Under the pieces are notes generated by a model. It had not been told where the DNA came from. It saw only the letters and a program-made list of their open reading frames with translations, and ran no database searches. Of a stretch of DNA of 64,000 nt, positions 27,186 through 35,814 are shown piece after piece. The DNA is from DTU052 sp050951725 (GTDB lineage Bacteria > Bacillota > Syntrophomonadia > Syntrophomonadales > DTU052): positions 1,244,580 through 1,308,579 of the forward strand of contig JBMNJO010000001.1 of the NCBI GenBank assembly GCA_050951725.1, given 5' to 3'. A program made the position numbers and the translations under genes. Every line of letters begins with the position of its first letter. The stretch's first letter is position 1.

Positions 27186-29783
27186 TTAACGGATTCCACC
27201 CCAATCAAACATTGACCACAGGTGCTGCACCGGAGTATAACTGAACCCCGCCAATTCCGACTCGTAGCCCATATACATCCAAAGACCGCTACCGGCCAGT
27301 ACATGTGGGATATCCTCGTCATCCATATACCACTCATCATCTGGTACAAAATTCCAGGGCCTGGAATTATAAATTCCGAGCGCCGGGCTCACAATCTGCA
27401 AGCAATTACTGTATACACTTTTAATGAAGCGGTCGACCGGCATACTAACAATCATCTGGTCTTCCTTATATGAGATATCAAGAGCTGGACCAACCAGGTT
27501 CCATCCGGGTTCCAGTATTGACGCATAGGGGCCAGTCGGGGTTGAGGCAGCATAACACGTCACTCCAGCCAGGTTGGTAGCCTTGATCTTGACGTATATG
27601 GCCTTCATGGGCTCAAACAGGAAGACCGGATCGGCATCGTAGTCCGGTGTAGATCCCTGCTGAACTACCCATAAGCCACTTTTGGAACCATTGCCATCCG
27701 GAATCCGGTAAATCTGGTGCCAGGTCTTGAGGACAGGGTCAAAGCTGTAGGCAATTTCCACCGTTTCCTGGGTAAAGGGTATATCCAATAATTTCCCATT
27801 ATCGGCAAGGACCAAATCGGTAATGAACTGATCAAAGCGGGCTCTTTCCAAAGCCACCGGAGTCGAGACCACATTCCAGCCAGGGCTCAGAGGTCTCATC
27901 CAGTGCGGGAAGAGTTTAACCCTCGTTATCGCAGGTCGCCAGGCCACTGATTCCCCTTCCCGGAGGGCTGCAGCCAAGAGCCGGTCGTCGACCAGGGGGT
28001 TCGTAGATGGCTGGGGTCTCAAGTAATACAGACCGATGCCAGTGTATCCCTTGGGGATGGTGATTTCCATATTGCTGACGGGCACACTCCCCGAGCTCGC
28101 AGTCATGCAGAATCCACCTTCATCGCCCTGCAGGGCAACCTTCAAATCCTCTGCTCCGTTCCAAGTGGTAGGCCGTCCCCACCGGTCAATAACGGCCACG
28201 ATGCATGGTGTCAGCAGGTCGTTCCAGGCCCAGGCCTCATTAACCCGCCACCCTTCATGGGTTTCATATAGACTGTCAAGTGGGTTAAAACGGTCCAATA
28301 CATAAAAAGCCAGCCCCGACGGCGGGCTTTCAACCACAATGTCAAATTCAGCCTCGATCATGTCCTGACTGCGAAAAGATACCGTTTTTTCTACCGGTTC
28401 CTGGATGTCTTCGGCAATATATGAAAGGTATATTGAAGTCCATAGCTCACCAGGACTAAGATCGATATCCCCAATCGGGTTCCAGTATTCGTCATAGAAT
28501 TCAACCTCCTCAGGGATGAGGATGACTTTTATCACCCGCTCAGTGTTGGCCGCGGTTGGGTTGCCATACAAATCCAGCAGGCCGATAGAAACCTCATATC
28601 CGGAATTTGGTTTTATGTAATATCTATCGGGATCCTGACTCCCTACATCGCCTGGTCCTATCATACCCGGCAGTTCTATACCCCAATTATCGGTTCCATC
28701 GGGAGTGCGAATCTTATTACCATCATACAAATCCGCCTCATGCAGCTTAGCAACTATTTCTGTCGGCTCACCAGGAGCTACCCTTAGCGGCAGGTACGTC
28801 CAATACCAGTCACCCTCAATGCCAAAAGCGACCTCGACTTCTTCGTCATCGTAAAAACACCAATCCCGATCGCCATCGACGCTATACCCTTCGATAAAAC
28901 CAGTGGCTTGTGTGCTGAGGTACCAGATGGATACGCTGTCCTCTCCCTGAGGGATAAACGGCCGGTTGCCCTCATGTATGGGTTCTGCTTGTGAATTCTC
29001 GGCTGGGTTCTCCATATAGAAGTTGGGAGCAAAACCCGGTTGCTGAACGCCACCCCTTTCCTCAGAGATAATTAAATACGTGTTTGTTGAAGCTTTGCAC
29101 GGCTTACCATCCTGATCCAGCAGTTGTATCTTTAACTCCTGCACCTCACCCGCAGTCAGGTCAAGATAGTAGTCATCGGGCAAGGGTGATCCATCACCGT
29201 AGGTCACGTACAGGTCTACTCCCGTCCTGGTGATGGTGAGTGGACTGCTGATGCTGGTGAATGTTGCCTGTTCAGGATCATTTATTCCCAGTTCCCAGTA
29301 CCATTCCCGCTCTGCTACCAGGGGATTAACGACGTTATTCAGTTCGATAGTTACGCCAGCCCCAGGGCCAGCCTCAAACTCATCCTCGATGGTAAACGAC
29401 AATCCAGTTCCATACGGGGGTTCACCGGGCAGGTCGTATGGTTGGCAGACAGTGGTGCTTGAATACACCGCATCTGCTATGGTTGCTGTCGTACCTGCAA
29501 AATTGTAGGAACCCGGTGATGCGTAGTCGTCAGCTTCAATGTAGCATGTTCGCAGGTACACCGTGTCTTCTGTTTTCAAGGACTGCCCATCCTGGAGTTG
29601 GAACTCCAAGGTATAGCTGGTTGTGGCACCGACCCCAGTGCTGGCAGCCGTCACCCTAACAGGGGCATAGGGTGTCGCCTCCGCAACTGGAATCGAGCCG
29701 ATAAATGCCGGTATCACCAGCAATACCGCCAAGGCCAGAGCCATTCCCCATGAGAATCTGCTCCTCCTCACTTCCCGTCTCAC
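27186..29783 (-). CDS. Large secreted surface protein, unknown function
   Basis: An 865-residue exported protein starting at a GTG, 8 bases after AAGGGG. A signal peptide (FSWGMALALAVLLVIPAFIGSIPVAEA) leads to a beta-rich body that is acidic and unusually rich in Trp and Tyr, with immunoglobulin-like stretches (PNSGYEVSIGLLDLYGNPTAANTERV). Two C-terminal GWN modules (PGWNVVSTPVALERARFDQFI and PGWNLVGPALDIS) are followed by GSGLWMYMGYESELAGFSYTP. No SLH, LPXTG or transmembrane anchor is seen at the C-terminus, so it may be released or bound non-covalently. It is the intact paralogue of the frameshifted gene at 18640-21230. Function unknown; an adhesin or S-layer-associated role is only a guess. 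Confidence 0.85.
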   Translation of the reverse strand: MRREVRRSRFSWGMALALAVLLVIPAFIGSIPVAEATPYAPVRVTAASTGVGATTSYTLEFQLQDGQSLKTEDTVYLRTCYIEADDYASPGSYNFAGTTATIADAVYSSTTVCQPYDLPGEPPYGTGLSFTIEDEFEAGPGAGVTIELNNVVNPLVAEREWYWELGINDPEQATFTSISSPLTITRTGVDLYVTYGDGSPLPDDYYLDLTAGEVQELKIQLLDQDGKPCKASTNTYLIISEERGGVQQPGFAPNFYMENPAENSQAEPIHEGNRPFIPQGEDSVSIWYLSTQATGFIEGYSVDGDRDWCFYDDEEVEVAFGIEGDWYWTYLPLRVAPGEPTEIVAKLHEADLYDGNKIRTPDGTDNWGIELPGMIGPGDVGSQDPDRYYIKPNSGYEVSIGLLDLYGNPTAANTERVIKVILIPEEVEFYDEYWNPIGDIDLSPGELWTSIYLSYIAEDIQEPVEKTVSFRSQDMIEAEFDIVVESPPSGLAFYVLDRFNPLDSLYETHEGWRVNEAWAWNDLLTPCIVAVIDRWGRPTTWNGAEDLKVALQGDEGGFCMTASSGSVPVSNMEITIPKGYTGIGLYYLRPQPSTNPLVDDRLLAAALREGESVAWRPAITRVKLFPHWMRPLSPGWNVVSTPVALERARFDQFITDLVLADNGKLLDIPFTQETVEIAYSFDPVLKTWHQIYRIPDGNGSKSGLWVVQQGSTPDYDADPVFLFEPMKAIYVKIKATNLAGVTCYAASTPTGPYASILEPGWNLVGPALDISYKEDQMIVSMPVDRFIKSVYSNCLQIVSPALGIYNSRPWNFVPDDEWYMDDEDIPHVLAGSGLWMYMGYESELAGFSYTPVQHLWSMFDWGGIR

Positions 29784-29951
29784 AATACCATCCCCTTCTA
29801 TTTAGATTCTTCGGTTATCGTTTAATGGGGCGACCGCAATACTATAGACAACTGAAGCAGCACCAGAATGCCCGCGCCAAAAGCCTTTTTCTCTCAGGCA
29901 TCCTGGACTCCTTAATCTTCATTTTCTTGACAATTAATAGCAAATGTTAAG

Positions 29952-29984
29952 GAATTCTTTGCTTGTCGGGGATATTCCTTCCTA
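29952..29984 (-). repeat. 33-base dispersed element, copy C
   Basis: On the minus strand it reads TAGGAAGGAATATCCCC, GACAAGC, AAAGAATTC. It aligns without gaps to copies A and B and lies about 170 bases upstream of the surface protein start. The remaining gap 29784-30098 shows no gene. Confidence 0.6.
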
Positions 29985-30031
29985 ACGGTAAGAATTATTT
30001 TCGGACCAAGTTCCACTCGCTATAATAACGA

Positions 30032-30053
30032 AAGCCGGGATGAGTCCCGGCTT
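30032..30053 (-). terminator. Terminator of the TetR gene
   Basis: AAGCCGGGA ... TCCCGGCTT, a perfect 9-bp stem with a 4-base loop, about 45 bases after the TetR stop and followed on the minus strand by TTTCGTTATT. Confidence 0.75.
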
Positions 30054-30098
30054 GAATAGTGGCATAAAATTGCGAAAAACCCGTACGCTCAGAGAGCT

Positions 30099-30701
30099 CT
30101 ATTCCCTGGACCTAACAATGCTTTGTAACAGCAGTTCAATGTATTCGTTACTCAGCTCGGGATTGTCCAGCTCCAGACCGGTGATTTCCTGGATGCGTTC
30201 CCCCATGAGAATGGGGAAGGAGAGAGAGCTTAAAAGCTGCAGGCTTCGCATGTAGTGCACCGTCCGGCTTTCTTCCGGTCTGATCTGGGCGATAGTTCCG
30301 CTTATCAGTACGATGCCCTCATTCTTGAGATACTCCTGATATTCAATCTTAACCGAATTCTTGTGAAGACTCTGGCTGATGAAGTTTCTTATGATGTCGG
30401 GATACTCGAGGATCACCCGGGAGTACTGCCGCACAAAACACGCCAGCCGGGCTTCCGGATCAAGATCGTCCGCTCTGAGACAGCGGAAGGTTTCCTCCAA
30501 CAGAAGGGTTACCATATTGAGCGCCTCGTTGATAACAGCATCCTTGGAACCGAAGTGATAGTTGACCGCCGCCACGTTCACTCCGGCCATCGCCGCTATC
30601 TTGCGGATGGTCACATTTTGAAAACCTTCCCCGCTGATTATATCGAGGGTAGCCTTTATTATCCGGTCCTTGGTTGTTCGGCTGGTACTGCTCCTCTTCA
30701 T
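30099..30701 (-). CDS. TetR-family transcriptional regulator
   Basis: A 200-residue repressor-type regulator. The N-terminal helix-turn-helix is KDRIIKATLDIISGEGFQNVTIRKIAAMAGVNVAAVNYHFGSKDAVI, a textbook TetR domain; the C-terminal ligand domain is unrecognised. GAGGTG stands just before the ATG at 30701 (the frame is open to a GTG two codons earlier). It is divergent from the large activase gene with a 160-base shared promoter region that contains a dyad over the activase -35 box, so it probably represses that gene and itself, perhaps in response to an acyl-CoA. The ligand is inference. Confidence 0.9.
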   Translation of the reverse strand: MKRSSTSRTTKDRIIKATLDIISGEGFQNVTIRKIAAMAGVNVAAVNYHFGSKDAVINEALNMVTLLLEETFRCLRADDLDPEARLACFVRQYSRVILEYPDIIRNFISQSLHKNSVKIEYQEYLKNEGIVLISGTIAQIRPEESRTVHYMRSLQLLSSLSFPILMGERIQEITGLELDNPELSNEYIELLLQSIVRSRE

Positions 30702-30762
30702 TGGCACCTCAATTTTTGAACATCAATTAATCATCATATAGTATAGAATAATTATAAGTCAA

Positions 30763-30793
30763 ATTGACAAGACAATTGAGTATGAAATACGAT
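30763..30793 (+). promoter_or_regulatory. Activase promoter with overlapping dyad
   Basis: TTGACA (30764-30769) and TACGAT (30788-30793) with an 18-base spacer make a plausible sigma-A promoter facing the activase gene. The dyad AATTG-ACAAGA-CAATT (30763-30778) overlaps the -35 box and is a candidate operator for the divergent TetR regulator. Confidence 0.5.
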
Positions 30794-30862
30794 AACATTA
30801 TACGTCATCTAAACACTGTTTGAAACATTGCTTGAGATTTTTGCCAGCGGGAGAGGATTAAT

Positions 30863-33800
30863 TTGACGCTGACTCATAGGAAGGGACTCCTGCATCTAGG
30901 CCTGGATGTAGGATCAACCACCATCAAGCTGGTGTTGTTGGACAGCGAAGGCCGACCTATTTATCAGGATTACAGACGGCATCATGCCGATATAAGAAGC
31001 ACCCTGAAAACAATTCTTCATGAGGCTTTTGAATATACCGGAAACCAGCCGCTGACCGCCATGGTAACCGGGTCAGCCGGTTTATCTGTTTCACAGTTGT
31101 TGAGCATTAATTTCATCCAGGAGGTCATTGCCTGCGGTCAAGCGATTGAGACCTGCATCCCGCACACGGATGTGGCGATTGAACTGGGTGGCGAGGATGC
31201 CAAGATCACCTATTTCACGGGTGGCGTCGACCAGCGGATGAACGGAATCTGTGCCGGGGGAACCGGTGCATTCATTGACCAGATGGCGGCCCTCTTGCAG
31301 ACTGATGCGGCCGGTTTGAATGAACTTGCTTCCCGTTACCGGATAATCTACCCGATAGCGGCCCGCTGCGGGGTGTTCGCCAAAAGTGACATCCAGCCCC
31401 TGCTGAACGAAGGGGCGGCCAAGGAAGATATTGCGGCCTCCGTTTTTCAGTCGGTAGTTAATCAGACCATCAGCGGCCTGGCCTGCGGCAAACCGATCCG
31501 CGGACGGGTGGCTTTCCTGGGAGGTCCGCTTCATTATCTGCCGGAACTGCGCAAGAGGTTCCGCGAGACCCTAAAACTTACGGACGAGACGGCCATTACC
31601 CCCGAGAACGGGCACTATTTTGTGGCACTGGGTGCGGCATTGGCCTCCCGCAGCCTTCCTGCAACCAGTTTTATGAACATTATCAACAGCCTGCCTTCTC
31701 TGGACCAGGAACTGGAACCGGAGGTACAGAGGCTCACGCCCCTCTTTTCCAGCCTGGAAGAGCTTCAGGAATTCAGGGCCCGGCACGAAGCACACCAGGT
31801 TATGCGGGACGAGCTTGAATCCTATGAGGGCCCCTGTTTCCTGGGCATTGATGCCGGTTCCACTACCACCAAGGCCACCCTGATCGATCAGGAGGGACGG
31901 CTGCTCTATTCCTTTTATGACAGCAACCACGGCAGTCCCATCCAATCAGCGGTCAGGATCCTTAAGGACCTTTACTCGCGGATACCGGAGGGGGCGTTTA
32001 TTGTCAACTCTGCGGTTACCGGCTACGGGGAGGGCCTGATCAAAGCCGGACTGCAGGTGGACCTGGGCGAGATAGAAACTATCGCCCACTTTACCGCCGC
32101 AGAATACTTCTATCCGGGGGTTGATTTTATCCTGGATATTGGCGGTCAGGACATGAAGTGCCTGAAGGTCAAGGACGGGGTTATCGACAGTATTATGCTC
32201 AATGAGGCCTGTTCCTCGGGCTGCGGCTCTTTTATCGAGACCTTTGCCCACTCCCTGAACCTCACAGTCGCTGAGTTTGCCGACCGGGCTTTATCGGCAG
32301 AATCACCGGTGGATCTGGGTTCCCGGTGTACCGTTTTTATGAACTCCCGGGTCAAACAGGCCCAGAAGGAAGGCGCCACCGTGGGCGATATCTCAGCGGG
32401 GCTTTCCTACTCGGTTATCAAGAATGCCCTCTTTAAGGTGATCAAGATCCGTGACCCGCAGGACCTGGGGGAGAAGATGGTGGTCCAGGGGGGCACCTTC
32501 TACAACGATGCGGTACTGCGCTCATTCGAGCTTATCACCGGCAAGGAAGCAATCCGGCCGGATATCGCCGGGCTGATGGGCGCATTTGGCGCGGCTCTGA
32601 TCGCCCGCCACAAGTACCAGCCCGGATATCAGAGTACCCTTATATCTGCGGCGGAGCTTACGGATTTCAGCTTCAAATCCACCACCCGGAGATGCGGTGG
32701 GTGTACCAACAACTGCCTCCTGACCGTAAACCGATTTCAGGATGGACGCCGATTCATCTCCGGAAACCGCTGTGAGAAACCTCTGGGCCAGGAGACAGAG
32801 AAAAACAACCTGCCCAATCTCTATGCTTACAAGTTCCAGCGCTTGTTTGATTATGAACCTCTGCCACCGGGTAAAGCCTACCGGGGGGTTATCGGAATTC
32901 CCCGGGTATTAAATATGTACGAAAACTACCCGTTCTGGTTCACCTTCTTTACCCGGCTGGGATTCAGGGTGGTGCTCTCTCCTCCGTCATCCAAAGCCAT
33001 TTACGACCTGGGGAGTGAAACCATACCCTCGGAATCCGCCTGCTACCCCGCCAAGCTGGTGCACGGGCACATTGCCTGGCTGATAGCGCATGGTATAAAG
33101 ACCATTTTCTACCCCTGTATAACCTACGAGAAAAAGGAACAGGCGGAAGCCAGCAACCAGTTCAACTGCCCGATGGTTATATCCTATCCCGAGGTGGCTG
33201 AAAGCAACATGGACATGGTCCGGGAGAACCAGGTTACCTTTCTGAACCCGTTTCTGCCCTATTACCACCAATCCCGTCTGGTCCAGCGGCTGTATGAGGA
33301 ATTGAAGGTATTGAACCTGGGCAAGGGCGAGATTAAAAAGGCTGTGCAGGCTGCCTGGCAGGAGGACGAGCGTTTTAAAAACGATATACGCCGCCAAGGA
33401 GAACTGGTCTTGGAGTACCTGCGGACCAATCATAAGAAGGGTGTGGTCCTGGCTGGTCGGCCCTACCATGTGGACCCCGGGATCAACCACGGTATCCCTG
33501 AGGTGTTTACCATGAGCGGAATGGCGGTCCTGACCGAGGATTCGGTGGCTCACCTGGGGAAGGTAGAAAGACCGCTCAGGGTGGTTGACCAATGGGCATA
33601 CCACTCCCGGCTTTATGCGGCGGCCCATCTGGTGGCAGGCAACCCTGATCTGGAATTGGTGCAACTCAACTCTTTTGGCTGCGGCCTTGACGCCATCACT
33701 ACTGATCAGGTTCAGGAGATCCTGAATCGTCACAACCGCCTGTACACGGTGCTGAAGATTGATGAGGTCAGCAATCTGGGGGCCGCCCGGATCAGGATCC

Positions 33801-35218
33801 GTTCCCTGGCAGCGGCCATCCAGGAACGAGACCGGATGGGTATAAAGCCCCGGGAACTCTATCCCCGCCAACAGCGGCGGATTTTTACCGAAGAGATGAG
33901 AAGGAATCACGTGCTCCTCTGCCCGCAGATGGCTCCCCTACAGCTGGAGCTGGAAGAGGCGGCCTTTAAATCTGAGGGATACGATGTAGAACTGCTGGCC
34001 ACCGTGGACCCTGAGGATGTCGAGGTGGGCCTCAAATATGTAAACAACGATGCCTGTTACCCTTCGATCATGGTGATCGGACAGCTGATCCATGCGCTCC
34101 AGTCCGGGAAGTATGATCTGAATAACACCACGGTCCTGATGACCCAGACCGGAGGCGGGTGCCGGGCTACGAATTATATAAGCCTCTTGCGCAAAGCCCT
34201 TCAGGAATCGGGGTTTGGCCAGGTGCCGGTCCTCTCCCTCAGTATGACCGGGATTGAAGTAAACCCGGGATTCAAGATCACTGGCAGTCTGGTGAAGAAG
34301 GCAGTTATGGCCATGGTTTATGCTGATCTGCTGATGCGGGTCCTCTACCGGGTGCGACCCTACGAAAAGATCCCCGGGGCCGCCAACCTGCTCCTGTCCA
34401 AGTGGATGGAGGTCTGCAAGGAGGATATCCCCCGGGCCGACAACCGGAGTTTCCGGAAGAATATATACCGTATCGTGGAGGAATTCGACCAGTTGGAAAT
34501 CTCCAATGTGGTTAAGCCCCGGGTAGGGGTGGTGGGAGAAATCCTGGTCAAGTACCACCCAGCCGCCAACAACCGTATAGTAGAGGTACTGGAGAGCGAG
34601 GGTGCCGAGGCGGTAGTACCCGATATGCTTGACTTCTTCCTCTATTCGCTGGCTGACGGCATCTTCCGCCACCGTTATCTGGCCGGTTCGCGGCGTGAAA
34701 TGTACCTCAGCAAGCTGTTTATCGGCTACCTGGAGCGGTTTCGCCGGGACGTAAGGAAGGCTTTGGACCGCAGCTCGCGGTTTGAATCACCCCCGACCAT
34801 CTATGAACTGGGCCAGAAGGTCAAAGGAATACTTTCGCATGGCCATCATACCGGGGAAGGATGGTTCCTGACCGCTGAGATGGTGGAACTGATCCAGATG
34901 GGCGCACCCAATATCGTCTGTGTCCAGCCGTTTGGCTGCCTCCCCAACCATGTTACCGGTAAGGGGATGATCAGGAGCCTGAAGCGGAAATACCCCGAGG
35001 CCAATATCGTGGCCATCGATTACGACCCTGGAGCCAGCGAGGTCAACCAGCTGAACCGGATCAAACTGATGCTGTCAGTGGCCTTCAAAAACCTGGGCCT
35101 CACCGGGCCGGTGAAATCAGCTCCGCCAATTGGCGGTAGATTGCCACTACCTGGTCCATTCCCATCCGCACCAACCCACTGGAAGATGGGGCAACAAAAT
35201 CGACAATTCCAGGGATAA
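30863..35218 (+). CDS. Acyl-CoA dehydratase activase, two-headed giant form
   Basis: A 1451-residue protein with two consecutive BadF/BadG/BcrA/HgdC-type ASKHA ATPase modules (about residues 8-270 and 325-590), each opening with a DxGSTT phosphate loop (LDVGSTTIKLVLL and IDAGSTTTKATLI). Each has the cysteine regions expected to hold the 4Fe-4S cluster (NGICAGGTGAF and EACSSGCGSF). The C-terminal ~800 residues are the associated DUF2229-type region with many cysteines (RRCGGCTNNC, PCITYEKKEQ). Such proteins are thought to deliver electrons at the cost of ATP to 2-hydroxyacyl-CoA dehydratases or benzoyl-CoA reductase-like partners; no partner subunit is encoded nearby. The TTG start follows GAGAGGA by 5 bases. 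The 3' end overlaps the convergent glycosylase gene by 119 bases, and the last ~35 residues look like run-on sequence. Confidence 0.88.
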   Translation: MTLTHRKGLLHLGLDVGSTTIKLVLLDSEGRPIYQDYRRHHADIRSTLKTILHEAFEYTGNQPLTAMVTGSAGLSVSQLLSINFIQEVIACGQAIETCIPHTDVAIELGGEDAKITYFTGGVDQRMNGICAGGTGAFIDQMAALLQTDAAGLNELASRYRIIYPIAARCGVFAKSDIQPLLNEGAAKEDIAASVFQSVVNQTISGLACGKPIRGRVAFLGGPLHYLPELRKRFRETLKLTDETAITPENGHYFVALGAALASRSLPATSFMNIINSLPSLDQELEPEVQRLTPLFSSLEELQEFRARHEAHQVMRDELESYEGPCFLGIDAGSTTTKATLIDQEGRLLYSFYDSNHGSPIQSAVRILKDLYSRIPEGAFIVNSAVTGYGEGLIKAGLQVDLGEIETIAHFTAAEYFYPGVDFILDIGGQDMKCLKVKDGVIDSIMLNEACSSGCGSFIETFAHSLNLTVAEFADRALSAESPVDLGSRCTVFMNSRVKQAQKEGATVGDISAGLSYSVIKNALFKVIKIRDPQDLGEKMVVQGGTFYNDAVLRSFELITGKEAIRPDIAGLMGAFGAALIARHKYQPGYQSTLISAAELTDFSFKSTTRRCGGCTNNCLLTVNRFQDGRRFISGNRCEKPLGQETEKNNLPNLYAYKFQRLFDYEPLPPGKAYRGVIGIPRVLNMYENYPFWFTFFTRLGFRVVLSPPSSKAIYDLGSETIPSESACYPAKLVHGHIAWLIAHGIKTIFYPCITYEKKEQAEASNQFNCPMVISYPEVAESNMDMVRENQVTFLNPFLPYYHQSRLVQRLYEELKVLNLGKGEIKKAVQAAWQEDERFKNDIRRQGELVLEYLRTNHKKGVVLAGRPYHVDPGINHGIPEVFTMSGMAVLTEDSVAHLGKVERPLRVVDQWAYHSRLYAAAHLVAGNPDLELVQLNSFGCGLDAITTDQVQEILNRHNRLYTVLKIDEVSNLGAARIRIRSLAAAIQERDRMGIKPRELYPRQQRRIFTEEMRRNHVLLCPQMAPLQLELEEAAFKSEGYDVELLATVDPEDVEVGLKYVNNDACYPSIMVIGQLIHALQSGKYDLNNTTVLMTQTGGGCRATNYISLLRKALQESGFGQVPVLSLSMTGIEVNPGFKITGSLVKKAVMAMVYADLLMRVLYRVRPYEKIPGAANLLLSKWMEVCKEDIPRADNRSFRKNIYRIVEEFDQLEISNVVKPRVGVVGEILVKYHPAANNRIVEVLESEGAEAVVPDMLDFFLYSLADGIFRHRYLAGSRREMYLSKLFIGYLERFRRDVRKALDRSSRFESPPTIYELGQKVKGILSHGHHTGEGWFLTAEMVELIQMGAPNIVCVQPFGCLPNHVTGKGMIRSLKRKYPEANIVAIDYDPGASEVNQLNRIKLMLSVAFKNLGLTGPVKSAPPIGGRLPLPGPFPSAPTHWKMGQQNRQFQG

Positions 35219-35645
35219 CGGGTGTCTCCTGGACCCCCCAGGAGACCCTGCCGGTCTTTTCGGTACGGTAACTCACCCGTTTCCGGTATTCTTCATAGAC
35301 TCCCTTTCCGACATAACAGACCACCCGGGGGCGGTAGCGGACGATTTTTCGACTGAGGGCCTCCCGCCCCACCGCATACTCCTCCCGGGTGATATCAACC
35401 GCCCCCGGGGTGGGACGCTCCACTATGTTGGTCAGTCCATACCCCAGCTTAAGCAGCAGGTGGTCCTCCTCCGGAGTGTATTTGCGCGGCGTCAATCCGG
35501 CCTGATAGAGAATGTTCCAGAACCGGTTGTTGGGATTAGCATAATGATGCCCGGTTTCCGCAGACCTGATACTGGGATTGAACCCTACAAACAGCACCGT
35601 GAGCCCCTCCTGCAGGTAATCCGGAACCGGCTTCAATTCTTCCAT
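35100..35645 (-). CDS. Mismatch-type uracil-DNA glycosylase (MUG/TDG family)
   Basis: A 181-residue glycosylase that removes uracil or thymine from mispairs. The family motif VLFVGFNPSIRSAETGHHYANPNNRFW carries the catalytic GxNPS motif, and the second loop is GIVDFVAPSSSGLVRMGMDQ. The frame is open to 35750, but GGGAGGTG precedes the ATG at 35645, giving MEELKPVPDYLQ. It is convergent with, and overlaps, the activase gene by 119 bases. It stands alone on its strand. Confidence 0.88.
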   Translation of the reverse strand: MEELKPVPDYLQEGLTVLFVGFNPSIRSAETGHHYANPNNRFWNILYQAGLTPRKYTPEEDHLLLKLGYGLTNIVERPTPGAVDITREEYAVGREALSRKIVRYRPRVVCYVGKGVYEEYRKRVSYRTEKTGRVSWGVQETPVIPGIVDFVAPSSSGLVRMGMDQVVAIYRQLAELISPAR

Positions 35646-35758
35646 CCTTAATTCACCTCCCGTTAACTGAACCTGTCCCCCCGTCCCATCCTGCAGACTT
35701 TGTTGAAGGATGCCAAAAGTGGTCAATAAATAATAGTGAGTCATCGACATAATTGGAT

Positions 35759-35786
35759 TTGTACAACCGTTTTTACATGTTATTAT
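35759..35786 (+). promoter_or_regulatory. Putative promoter of the MASE3 kinase gene
   Basis: TTGTAC (35759-35764) and TATTAT (35781-35786) with a 16-base spacer lie about 30 bases upstream of the kinase start codon. Confidence 0.35.
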
Positions 35787-35814
35787 ATCGGGGTGCCTCA
35801 GACTATGTTATTTA

